Positions 45,387-56,920 of a stretch of DNA of 64,000 nt are shown in pieces (positions within the stretch are counted from its first letter, which is position 1; every line of letters starts with the position of its first letter). The stretch comes from Corbicula japonica (lineage: Eukaryota > Mollusca > Bivalvia > Venerida > Cyrenidae), in NCBI GenBank assembly GCA_038501625.1, contig JAZAYU010000217.1, forward strand, positions 481,001 to 545,000. Reading direction: 5' to 3'. Both the position numbers and the translations under genes were made by a program. The notes beneath the pieces are model-generated. The model did not search any database. It had not been told where the DNA came from and saw only the letters and a list, made by a program, of their open reading frames with translations.

Positions 45387-45834
45387 CTCTTACACGAGTG
45401 GCCGTAGCTAACTTTTAAAGGTCTTCGAACGTTCCAGTACACCGGTAAGTCAATTTTTAAACACACGCTTAAAACATTAAATAGTAATATTTAAATTAAT
45501 AGTTTTACAAACTGACATAATTTAGAATAAATATATCATTATCTTAATAAAGATGGAGATGATGGTTTAGCAAAAACCGTACAGGAGCTAAATGACAATG
45601 GTACATGTAGGTTAAAATTTTTTAAAGATTAAAAGAAGTGGTTATTCGTGTTTTATTTGTATTCATCGTGATAGTTGTTTGTGATGTTGTTGTAGACGTA
45701 AATTTAGTAAATAAAAACAAATATATTGTATAAAATTTTTCTGTCGTTATTATTATTATAACTAGTTACTGTACTTATTTATATGTTATATGTTTTTAAT
45801 TTAATTTAACAGTTATTATCATATTATTAATTAT

Positions 45835-45874
45835 TATTATTATTATCGTGATGATGATGATGATGGTGGTGGTA
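45835..45874. repeat. (ATT)n and (GAT)n microsatellites
   Basis: Adjacent trinucleotide runs lie in the putative 5' UTR intron. Confidence 0.85.
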
Positions 45875-46085
45875 TTGAGGAAAAAATGATAATGACGATT
45901 ATTTTTTTAAATTTATAATTCATTACCATTAATTTTGAAGTATTATAATTAAGATAATAAGTATTATTTATTATTACTTTTATAATTTTAAAGAGGAAGT
46001 GGAAAATATGGTTGAATCATAATTTATTGAATTATAAAATTTGAATAATTTACATTTTATATTTTATAGATATCATAGGGAAAAA

Positions 46086-49000
46086 ATGAAGCTTTGTGTA
46101 TTTTTCGCTGTTTTCTGTGGTAAGCGTCAGTCTTTTAACGATTTTTATGGATAGATCATGCCTTAAGCATTCTTTTTATTATATTTTGATATAAGTGATC
46201 AAATCTATTTAAATAAATTTATAATATTGTTTTGATTATGAGTAACATGTAATGAGCTGTTCTTTAAAAGAGCCAAAACAATTAAAAGTTGACAAAACAT
46301 AGATGTACGATGAATTTCTTCTAAAACTGCAAGACATTAAAAGGTTCATTTAATATTTTGTTTGAGAATAGATTTTTTTAACATTAACTGTGTCAATTTA
46401 TGACGTTGCGTTGACAGTTCTCATTTCTTGTTGTAGCTATTGCGGTTTTTACGCAAGTTAAAGGTAAGTATTGAACGTTTTTTGATGACAAGAAAAGTGA
46501 GATAAGCATATAAGGAAGTCACGTGACAGAAGAGAATTATCAGCTCAAACTTTATTCAGAAACAGTTTCTTTACACATATTATACTGTACACCAACAAAT
46601 ACTCGCGACCAGGGCTGAAGGTTATAAAGCTGAGATTGGAAGCCAGTCTCAAACCTCAAGCCTCTGATTGGCTAAAAAAGGCGACTGGTCGCCATTTCAG
46701 CCAATCAGATGATTGAGATTTGAGACTGGTTTCTATGCTCATTTTAATAACATTGGGCACAGTTTAAGTGCTACACATGAAGCGCAAAAATTCATTTGCT
46801 CGAATATGTCTTCGGGATAATTTTGAATTTTTTGTGTAGAAATTAGATCAACAGGAAAATATATATTCGCTAATATTTTTTACTTAAGTCTTGTTAAATC
46901 GCTAGCATATGTATGCGCTCATATGTTTGGCCTACAGTAAGTTGACTATCTACTTATTCACCTACACCTTCAACTGAAACTGTTTTGATACTATAGAATG
47001 TAGACACTTAAATCAACATATTGTTACATGTATTAGGAGCAAATCGCACCCAACAAGCTATGTACTGCAGATCTAAGCTAAGTTCCGCTGTCAGGATAAA
47101 TATGAATCTGGAATGAATGCAAATACAAACACCGGATGTGTTTATTCAATTTACATATATTATTGTCAATGAATGACAAGCAAGCATACCATTCTGAAGC
47201 AGAATACGAATACCTTAAATTAGTTGCATAATTAGTTGCATAATTAGTGTAAATCGCGTGTATGTTCTGCGTAATCAACCATATGTACTTCCACTAGTGA
47301 GTTTGTGTTTTACCAATAAACTGAATTATACGATATCAAACATTACTTTCAGCAAAAACATTAGGAGATGCTGACCGAGGTAATATTGCCCTCAAAGAAG
47401 AGCTGAAGGAATTAGGTAAGTTTAACACTGACATACAAATAGCCTGCAACTTGCAAAACAGTTGTTTGTTGTATTGTATAGAATGTGTTGTTTTGATAAT
47501 TAGGTTTTCCATTTGCACTCGTTTGTTTCAAGAAGTATGATTTCATCACAATTAAGTCACCAACAACGTTTGGCTTTCAGGAGGCAATTAAATATCATAG
47601 ATAACATGATTATTGCCTGCGTTGTTTTAAATCCCATATACTGTATGTCTAAAAAGAGAATACATCATTCATTACCAACCCTGTTTTAGAGGATTCAAAT
47701 TCTAGACCACATTCAAACACTATTTCAAAGACCTTGTTTGGCTGATACACGCATTATCTTTTTTCAGTTGAGGCCATTGACATGCGTCACGTGGCTCAGG
47801 AAGAACAGGGTAAGTTGCTTTACTGATGTCAACAACTTTAGATGAATTTTTTCTAGGGATGGCAACGAGTAGAAAAAAGTGTTGTTTTTTTTTCTTAATT
47901 ATGCATGAACAATTTGCGATAGTACATGTATATCGTACAATAGTTATGTCAAATTGGAAATTAAAACGTTGAATGAAATAATATTACTAGTTATAAGTTT
48001 TGCTTTCTTTTTACTGTGGATATAAAATATATGTCGTCACCAATGAACGGCAAGTATAAAATAGCTGAACGATTAAACACATGAACATAAAGAAATATTA
48101 TTAATACAATAATATAATAATAGATGAAAAAGATATTAGAAATCCACACACACGAGAAAATAACATTAATATGGATTTATATTTACGTGCATTACTGGCA
48201 TCTTTATACAAGACCCAACCGGTGAGTAAACCCTATCTGGTATAAAAGACATTTAAAATAATGGGCACTGTAATTATTACTATAAACTAGACGAATTTTC
48301 TTGTTTTTATTTAAATTTCTGAATGAACCGACACGATATTTTTTAGGAAAACGTGCTTACTGCCCTGGTAAATATCGCTGTCTAAGCGATGATTGTATCC
48401 CAATCAGCTGGATTTGTGACGGCGAGGCTGATTGTCCAGATGGTGACGACGAAAGAGTTTGCAGTAAGTTTTTCCTTATTATTAATCGAAAAATACTGAA
48501 ATATTGACCGTGATTGTGCGTAAATGTTAACAGTAAATTGCCCGTATCGTTAATATTTGCAAAGCAGTTTGCCCGCTTCGCTTCGCCCGTATAATTAAGT
48601 TTTGCAGGGCAGTTTTCTCCTTTGGCGCCCGTATAATTCTGATTACAGAGCAGTTGTCTCTTTTTGCGGCGCCCTTACAATTCAGATTTGCAGGGAAGTT
48701 GTCTCACTTCGCGTCGCTTGTATGATTCAGATTTGCACAGCAGTTGTATCGCTTTGCGGCGCCCATATAATTCAGATTTGCGGGACAGTTGTCTCGCTTT
48801 GCGGCGACCGTATAAATTTGATATGTAGGGCAGTTGTCTCGCTTTGCGGCGCCCACATAATTAAGATTTGAATGGCAGTTGACTCGCTTTGCGGCGCCAA
48901 TATAATTAAAGTTTGCAGGGCAGTTGCCTCGCTTTCCAGCTAGTATGTATAATTTAGATTTCAAAAAGGCAGTTATCTGCATTTTCGGCGTCCGTATAAT

Positions 49001-50955
49001 TTAGATTTGCGGGGCAGTTGTCTCCCTTTGTAGCGCCCGTTTAATTCTTATTTACAGAGAAGTTGTCTTGCATTGCGGTGCCCATATAATTCATTTGCAT
49101 GACAGTTGTCTCACTTTGCGGCGCCCTTATAACTCAGATTTGCGGGACAGTTGTCTCGCTTTGCGACGCCCGTATAATTTTGATTTGCAGGGCAGTTTTC
49201 TCGCTTTGCGGCGCCCGTATAATTCAGATTTGAATGGGATTTGACTCGCTTTGCGGCGCCCTTATAACTCAGATTTGCAGAGCAGTTGTCTCGCATTGCG
49301 ACGCCCGTATAATTTTGATTTGCAGGGCAATGTTCTCGCTTTGCCTTGCCCGTATATTTCAGATTTGCATGACAGTTGACTCGCTTTGCGGCGCCCTTAT
49401 AACTCAGATTTGCAGGGCAGTTGTCTCGCTTTGCAACGCCCGTATCATTTTGTTTTGCAGGGCAGTTTCTTCGCTTTGCCGCGCCCGTATAAGTCAGATT
49501 TGAATGGGAGTTGACTCGCTTTGCACCACCCATATAATTTAGGTTTGCAGGGCAGTTGCCTCGCTTTGCGGCGCCCGAATATGTCTTATTTACAGAGCAG
49601 TGGTCTCGCATTTAGGCGCCCGTATACTTCAGATGTGAAGGAAGGACAGTTGTGCCGCTTTAAGGCGCCCATAAAATTCACATTTGCATGGCAGTTGTCT
49701 CGCTTTGCGGCGCCCGTATAATTCAGATTTGCAGGTCAGTCCCCCCCTCCCTATGCAGCGCCCGGTACAATTCAAATTTGAAGGGCAGTAGTAGCGATTA
49801 AAGGCGCTCATATATTTCCGATTTGAAGGGCAGTTGTCTCGCTTTTGCGGCGCCTTTATTATTCTTATTTACAGAGTAGCTGTCTCGCTTTACGGTGCAA
49901 GAAAAAAATCAGTTTTTCAGTGCATGCAGTTGTTTCGCTTTAAAGCGCCCATGTTATTCAGATTTGCAGGGCTGTTGTCTCGCTCTTTTTAAGAACTGGA
50001 ATAAAACAGCGATCCTAGTAAATACTTCATTCCTGCACGGTTTATAGAGACGTCGAAAGCGTTCAAATTGTTTGAAGATGTAAAAACATTTCAATTCATT
50101 AAAATACAACCACGGCTTGTAATGGCAAAGTATGTACGTTAATGAATTTTAATCGCAATCCGGGAAAATCATTTTAAACATGTTAAATAACTTAAAATAA
50201 GTGTAGTGGCTAAGCTTCTTTGTATTCGATATGAAAACAAAGGAAATAGATCTGAAAGAGATGTAGACCGGTTTCCGACTTGTCAAAGGCGTGACATTTG
50301 TAACATTAAAATGCTTGGAGGTTTATAAAAAAAATAATTGTTTATCACTATTATGAATTCATGTTATTTGTAAATAGCCTTAAAGTTTGCAAGAGTTTAA
50401 AATAATGACGAGTAGATATTTCGACTTAATGTTTACTACAGGAGACTCAGCCTGTGACCGTCACTGCGGAAATGGTGGTTGCAAAAGCTGGGAAGGAAAA
50501 TGTGCCGGTTATTGCTATTGCTATGGGGTAAGTGTCGTGTGATTGTTGTGTGATAAATGTCTGTCATAAAATTGGAAAATGCCTGTTCGAAAGTTAGACA
50601 ATGTCTGTCCGAAAATTGGAATATGTTTTCTGATGGACTAAATTATTGCTCAGTAAACGTGCATTTATATAGTATAGTTAACATAAATGTTACTAGTAAA
50701 CTCATCGTACTTTCGCGAAATATTTATCTTAAATTTTTCTGTGCAAGGAAAATGTTGACTGGTAACAAACACTGTATCAATCCTGGAAATACATCACTTG
50801 TCTGTTTGAGAAATTCGAGTTGATTTTAGGACTTTATTAAAATATCGATATTATGTTTTGCATAAACAGTCAGTAGTTGTTTAAGTCTAATTTTTCCATA
50901 TTTTTTTTAATTTCAGAGTGGATACGCACATTTTTGTGATGAGTGTAGAGCATAA
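46086..50955 (+). CDS. Secreted LDLa domain plus defensin-like cysteine-rich tail (8 coding exons)
   Basis: Exons 46086-46119, 46437-46463, 47353-47415, 47768-47809, 48213-48221, 48347-48463, 50442-50527 and 50917-50955 join in frame to 138 residues; all introns are GT/AG, six phase 1 and the last phase 0. Residues 1-21 are a signal peptide; 22-59 an acidic helical pro-region; K60-R61 a likely convertase site; 64-97 a complete LDL-receptor class A repeat with six cysteines and the calcium-binding acidic cluster; 98-138 a tail with eight cysteines, CDRHC then [13 protein letters not shown]. KSxxG[KR]CxGYC echoes mollusc and arthropod CS-alpha-beta defensins, but cysteine order differs and net charge is about zero. 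An innate-immune role is inference. An AATAAA lies at 51388-51393. Confidence 0.7.
46437..47809 (+). CDS. Exons 2-4: end of signal peptide and acidic pro-region
   Basis: Exons of 27, 63 and 42 bases, all phase 1-1, sit between clear splice signals (TTGTAG|CT, TTTCAG|CA, TTTCAG|TT and GTAAGT or GTAAG donors). They encode AIAVFTQVK, then a segment from A21 to L41 and one from V42 to Q55. The [15 protein letters not shown] stretch has amphipathic-helix spacing. Multiples of three with equal phases mean any of them could be skipped without frame loss. Confidence 0.65.
46609..46760. mobile_element. Palindromic MITE (P1) in intron 2
   Basis: Arms GGCTGAAGGTTATAAAGCTG inward to GGCGACTGGTCGCC at the centre match the copy at 23834, with more substitutions. 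Confidence 0.85.
48213..48221 (+). CDS. Exon 5: candidate 9-base microexon
   Basis: ACCCAACCG lies between TACAAG and GTGAGT, phase 1-1, adding Asp-Pro-Thr. The acceptor tract is weak. Leaving it out keeps the frame, so its use needs transcript support. Confidence 0.4.
48347..48463 (+). CDS. Exon 6: LDL-receptor class A module
   Basis: A 117-base phase 1-1 exon starts GKRAYC and ends ERVC. Six cysteines, the WICDGEADC core and the final acidic DGDDE are the canonical calcium-coordinating pattern (W80, D83, D87, D93, E94). Acceptor TTTTTTAG, donor A|GTAAGT. One exon per module is usual for LDLa repeats and fits exon shuffling. Confidence 0.9.
48540..49985. repeat. 45-bp minisatellite, about 32 units, in intron 6
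   Basis: The unit core GGCAGTTGTCTCGCTTTGCG is followed by GCGCCCGTATAATTCAGATTT. The period is 45 with many small variants. It begins about 80 bases after the LDLa exon donor. Since 45 is divisible by three, 60-166-codon repeat ORFs appear on both strands; they are incidental. Confidence 0.93.
50442..50527 (+). CDS. Exon 7: defensin-like core
   Basis: After acceptor TTTACTACAG the exon encodes R98 to G126 with six cysteines: CDRHC, GGC, GKC, GYC, YC. It ends in phase 0 at GGG|GTAAGT. The CxxxC and CxC elements are those that pair in CS-alpha-beta peptides, though here the CxxxC comes first. Confidence 0.75.
50917..50955 (+). CDS. Exon 8: final coding exon
   Basis: TTTCAG| is preceded by a long T tract; the exon encodes [12 protein letters not shown] and stop, adding the last two cysteines for an even total of 14 after the signal peptide. 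Confidence 0.75.
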   Translation, partial: SGYAHFCDECRA

Positions 50956-52077
50956 GGAAAACTTATGGACAAAACTACAAATTTTATGTATATTACGTTA
51001 TAAGTTTATCATGTTCATTAATAGTTTTTGAAACTTACTTGCTTCCAAAAATTATCGGACACCAGTTAATATGAAATTAATACAAGATGGCATAAAACCT
51101 ACTTATTTTGTTTCAAACGTGATATCAACATTTCCAAAAAAGAACAAGAAATGGAAAACACCACGCATCACCTAACGATGAAAGTTAAGCAACGTTAGAT
51201 CATATAATTTTTATCATACAATATTATTATCAAATTTATAATCATATTTTCAGCATAACATGGTCATGATGGTGTTTAAGAATTTAAGGTAGGCAAAGTG
51301 TATACTGACCGTCATTATACTGATGTACATGTTCTTATCCTAGCTTAAATATACTGATATACATGTAAATGTGAGCGTTGACTTTCTAATAAAATTGAAA
51401 ACAACCATACTTTCAGTTTTTTAACATCACAAATAAAAGAAAAAACAAAGCATGTAGAAGATATAACTATGTCTTATGGCGATCATAGCGCTTGCACTGT
51501 CTTCGACTTGAATCAACCACAATTAACTAAGCGGTAGTAAGTAAGTAAGTGATATTATGATATGACTGCTTGATATTTAAACTGTGACTGATCAATAGAA
51601 AAAATATATTACACTCCAGACCTCATAAATTTACTGGTCTGTATTACATGTACATCAAAAAGGCCATCTCGGAATAAAAAAAACGGATAGATCACATGCC
51701 ATGGTAAAATATCTTGCTCCAGTGAAATTGTATGGAAACACTATATTTATCCCTTGGAACAACAAAAAGGAAAGACAATTTAAAACTTAATAAAGATGTA
51801 GTTTGAGTTGAACATTTGACGATATATATCATAAATTGATGTTAAATGCTGTTATTCTTGTTTTAAATAGCTTTAGGAGCATCACATCGGAATACTTGAT
51901 TCATAGCATCAAACGTACGAGCGTACATATAGACCTAAATTTTACAAGTATGTCGTCATTTATTTTTACCTGCATGACGTCAATACGATAGATATTCAAT
52001 GAACTATCGATTTTACGTTGAATCGATATTTGATGGTTTCATTTGGGTATGAAAAACAGTTTGATAAAAGAAAGGTT
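50956..52077. other. 3' UTR and intergenic
   Basis: The 3' UTR probably runs to about 51410 (AATAAA at 51388-51393). The rest, to the R1 element, shows no feature. Confidence 0.5.
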
Positions 52078-52710
52078 ACCAACATGATATTCTACAGCGA
52101 TCTGCAGGCCTGGTGATTAACCCATCTACAGTTGATCATTATGCTTACCTCTTTGGTTGCACGACGGTGGCAGGGGTGTAAGAGTTTGTGAAAGTTTATG
52201 GGGAAATCTTTGCTTAAAAGAACCTAAAAGCTCGATTTGTTTCTTTTATCCCTGTCATCGTGTTCTTGCTGATTTTACTCCAGGTGCTCTGGTCTCGGAA
52301 AGATCATTGAGTACCCGCCCTTTGGCTTTGCAATGCTATTAAATTCTTATGTTTATATGTTTGTATGCTTTTGCATGCAACATTGTTGAGCTGATGGGTG
52401 GGTTGGAGTTATTTCACCAAGACAATTTGTACTTGTTTTGTGATACGAGAACCTGTTGGGGCAAGTGTGAGGTTGGTGTACCCTAGAACCTGGTTTAAAC
52501 CCCCAGTGGCAATTTGTTTTGCCACTGACCGTTCCAAGGCGGTATCCCCAAAGGTTCTCTTGTTTATTAATTGTTTGTGGCGTCCTGTTTGAATTGACAT
52601 ACATATATAAAACATGCGCTCTCTCTATCTTCCTCTCTTCTTTTTCGCTGCGTGGGGAGGCTGTGTTTTTTGAGTGTGGAGATTCCTGATATGCATATGT
52701 TGCTTTTTTT
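52078..52710 (+). mobile_element. R1-family repeat, longest copy
   Basis: It runs from GTTACCAACATGATATTCTA to about GATTCCTGATATGCATATG and covers all segments seen in the shorter copies at 684, 3040, 19140, 20437 and 20905. It holds no coding frame shared between copies; the overlapping ORFs differ. Superfamily unknown. Confidence 0.7.
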
Positions 52711-52957
52711 TAAAGTGTGTGAGGCCCAAAGAGAAGAATTCGTGATATTACTGCATTTTCGAATGGCTGTTGGAACAACAACGTTGACGACACGGTGAAT
52801 TACGGCATGCTATTTCGCAGCTACTCGTCAGGAAAAAGGGCATGCTCGGCGACGTCACACGTAAAAACATTTTGCAACGTCCAATCAACTATGAACGGTC
52901 CTACAATAACCACGCCTTTTTAAGTTATACGTCACACTATTTACCAGATTTCACCTT

Positions 52958-53148
52958 TAAAGTGTCCAATTTAAAAAATCTTTCAATTAAAGACTGTTAT
53001 AATTTTGACTGTGCGTTGTAAGTAATAACATTGGTTTCAATTAAGAAAACAATCTTTAAAGATTTAAAAGACATTAGATAATTAATTTAAAGACAAAACA
53101 GTTCTTTCCACAACCTCTCTAGACGTGAACGAAACTAGCATAAACATA
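52958..53148. mobile_element. MITE M1, third copy, left fragment
   Basis: TCAATTAAAGACTGTTATAA through CAGTTCTTTCCACAACCTCT matches M1 interior. The copy is broken by two later insertions and resumes at 56901-56920 and 57469-57492, where it ends GGTTGAGTG beside TA. Confidence 0.75.
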
Positions 53149-53149
53149 T

Positions 53150-56100
53150 TAGACCTTGAGCTGCCAATAGACCCCCCTCCCCCCCTTGGGGAATTTTGAA
53201 GGGTATGTTTTTCTGTAAGCCTATACCATTCTACGCATTTTGCAAGTTGTTTGCACTGTGGCGAGTGGGGCGTTTTTCCGTAACGCATGTTTAAATATGT
53301 TACCTTTTAAAAAAGTTTGTGTAAGAATGAAATATTTGACAATTGTAAAAGTTCTAAACTAAACATATTTATTCTACACAAGAAAGCTCTAATCTACATT
53401 GCTAATGCAATAAAACATCATTTACCTAAGGTATTGGTTTAACATAGTGATAAAGTTATGTTACTTAACATAAAAATCTATTAAAATAAAATGTATGAAT
53501 AAGTTCTTACGTGCAGTAGCAAATAATTTGTGCTTATAAGTAAAATATAGTAAGATAAATGGGACATCATGAAAAATGTAATACAGTGATATACATTGTG
53601 ATATAAACCCGTAACGCTCTGTATTGAAATATGTTACCGAAAGAAAAGAAAATGGGAAAACAAGCCATAAATGTATAAGACCTTGAGCTGCCAATAGACC
53701 CCCTTGCCCTCTGGGGGAATTTTGAAGGGTATGTTTTTCTGAAAGCCTATCCCATTCCTCGCATTTTGCAAGTTGTTTGCTTTCTGGCGAGTGGGGCGTT
53801 TTACCGTAACGCCTGTTTGAATATGTGACCTTTGAGAAAATTGTATGCATTGGAGAAATAATTGGCAATTATAAAAGTTCTGAAATAAACCTATTTTTTT
53901 CTACACCAGGAAGATGTTTTTTTTTAATTTTTAATGCAATAAAACATCTGCAACCTAAGGTATAGGTCTATAAATAGTCATTAAGATATGTTACTTATCA
54001 TCAAAACTTAGTTTAAAAAGTTGTATGAAACATTTCTTACTTACAGTAATAAAGAATTTCTGTTTTATTTGCTTAATTCATTAATATAAATAAGACTGCA
54101 GTATTTAAATCTAATAAAGTCACACTGAGGCACATTTCTTGTTTAATGTATGTAAATAAATACATATATTTGTAAATTCCAAAAAACAAAATATCTGAAA
54201 AAAAATGGAAAAAACATCTCAAAGGTAGCAAATAAAATATTTATAAATGAAATAAATTATAAAGAAATAAACTCTCAAAGACATACTGTATGATTTAAAG
54301 GTAAACTGTGTTAAAAACTTTGTTAATATTATCTATAACTTTAGTTATATGTGACTTCCTGATATACATATTTCACCTTTTTACTATTATGCGTTATCAT
54401 ATACTTATGCCTATGGTAAATAAATTTGAAGTTTTGGTGTAATTGTTTTTTTTTTAAATACACCTCTTCATGAGTTTTAACGATTAGTTAGCTTTATCTC
54501 ATAATAAAAATAAATACCATATCATAAATAACCTTTTTTAAATATGTTACCCAAAAGAACGTATTTTAGTTATCAACCTCCCTGCACTTTATGTATCTTT
54601 TATAAAAATAGGTAATATATATTAAGAATTATGTTACAAAAGCAAATTAAGGTATTGATGCTGGTAATATTAAACAGTAATGTATTTTTCATTTAAACGT
54701 AGTTAAACTTTAGAGGTTAATGATCTGTGCACTGCTCAATATGTCTTGAAATAAATGTGTATGATGTAGATGGTTCAAATTCGTCGTCCTATTTTAAATC
54801 TTTTTAAATTAACAATAAACCTATCAATATGGCTCAGTGACAACATTGTAATACAGCTTACGTTTGCACTAATCATGGGCTGGTGCATCCAGTCTAAAGC
54901 TGTCCAGATACTCTCGATTGAGACAGATAACGTTAATTTGTTCTAAAAAATGTTGAAAAGAAAGAATAAACAAAATTAACATTTTTATCATTTTATTGTT
55001 CTATTTATGTCTTTAGTCATCCTGTACTATGTTACCAATTTTTACTTTAATAATCAGCAAAAATAATAAGAAAAGAAAAGCAAGAATTTGCAAATGATTA
55101 GTAAATTAACATTTTGATAAATATTTTTAAATTATATTATGTTAAAGTTGAACTATAACAAATTTAAAAGCTACTGAATTTAAACTTTACATAATCTAGC
55201 TGATTAAATTATATATCTGATGTTCGAAATGTTTTTAAAAGTAGTTTTATTCATCCAAATACTAAGGTTCAGTGAAGAATTCGTAAAACATTGAAACAGC
55301 ATGAGCATTATACAGTAATTTTTTTGACTCAAGTAAAAGAATTTTAACCTAAAAAAAATTGTTATACAAAAGTCAACGTTAACTTGTCTATTTGCTTACC
55401 ATCACCTGCATTACACAGTTTGTCTTTCAAATTAGGATGTTTCTCTTTAACACTTATTTGTCTTTAAGAAAAAATAACATTCTACAAAGATCTTAAGGAA
55501 TTCTTAACACATTTTAAGCTTTTTTTTGAACAATTGAAACAATAATGTTTAATTTAGGACAATTTATTTTTCTTATTTCACATGTTTTATTTAACAGAAT
55601 TGTCAGTTATTATTGCTCTAAAAGACCAGAACTGGTGCTTTCAACCTTGTTTTTTAGTAAATATAGTTTATAGAAAGTTCATATTCACATTATGAATGAC
55701 TCTACTGTAATCTAGATACAAACTACCGGTTAAAACACGGTTTAGAAATTTATTTTATTTAGTGATCTTTCTAAAAAAAATATTTTAATAATTAGGTAAC
55801 ATATATTTAATTTTAATTAGTTTTGTTTGTAACACTTTCCAAAGCAATATTTTATCTCTTGTCTTTTTTTACTTTTGGAACCAATTCTAAAAATCATTTT
55901 TTTAGAATTTATTTCATAAATGCATTGTACTTTGTCAATATTGTAACCTCGGAATTATATGTTACGGATAAGGTTTACAATGGAAAAGCTTAAACACTTT
56001 AACATTTTAACAACATAACAAAACATAACATAGTATACACTACAGACATCTTACTATGATTATGTTATAGTTTTATCTAAAATGATTGAATAGTCGTGAT

Positions 56101-56900
56101 ACAGTTTTGTAAATTTAATCAGTTCTTTGTACAACAATATCAGTTTAAGAGAAAATACTTAATTCAATCAGTAATTTTAGTTTAAAAAACGTCTGTGAAG
56201 GTAATTAAAAATTTTCACAGGGCTAACAAACATCAGGACATTGCACAGAGAACACATAGTTAATTTCTTCAAATAGATATCGGCTAACACCATTAAAAAT
56301 AAATAAACAAGGAAATAAGCCTTATTTTAATAAGTAACATATGTTATGAATGTTGGAAATTTGAAGTCTTGAAGGTTTCAAGAACACTTACATGTATAAA
56401 GCTCAGTAATTTAATTAAACTCTATATTTTATGCTTGTTTATCCCAAAACATGAATAAAATGTTTGAATTAGCGATATGGTAACATATAAGATTATGGAA
56501 ATTTTTTTATGAAAATCACACTGTTTTATATTGTTTGATCATGCAGCTTTCAAAAACATGTATTATTGCCAAAGTTAGATTACAAATAAAAATTCTACAG
56601 GTAAGTTTCTGACTTAAATTACATCTTCTTAGGGTTATGTATGTTATACACTAAATATGTTACCTAAGTGCAAACATTTTGAAATGAAAACTACATCAAT
56701 CGACAGATAATACTTCATCCTTATATAAAAATATAAGTTTTATTAAACCGTATCTGGAATAGAGCAGAATTAAAGATTCAAAATCGATATATTTTTTCTA
56801 CAAATTTTAGGGGTAACATATTAAAACCTCCGTAACTCCCTTATGCCATACTCGCCAGAGTGCAAACAAACTGCAAAATATCCAGGACATAACAGGCACA
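53150..56900. mobile_element. 3.7-kb non-coding element E rich in ATATGTTAC motifs
   Basis: It interrupts M1 between AAACATAT and ATACAATTGATG. The left side has two direct units of about 528 bases starting AGACCTTGAGCTGCC (53151 and 53679). The segment TTTGCAAGTTGTTTGCACTG...GGCGAG near 53240 is repeated inverted near 56850. ATATGTTAC or close variants occur on both strands about 14 times. No long ORF occurs. It is probably a non-autonomous DNA transposon; superfamily unknown. Confidence 0.65.
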
Positions 56901-56920
56901 ATACAATTGATGATCAATTA

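Noticed and set aside
48602..49811. Repeat proteins with [13 protein letters not shown] units on the minus strand and [12 protein letters not shown] units on the plus strand
   Set aside because: Both strands of the same 45-bp array are open; the array lies inside an intron of the LDLa gene.
53082..53868. Two minus-strand ORFs sharing an RYGKTPHSP...EKHTLQNSPRG segment
   Set aside because: They are the two direct-repeat units of element E; differences between them are mostly amino-acid changing and the frames end differently, so no coding constraint is visible.
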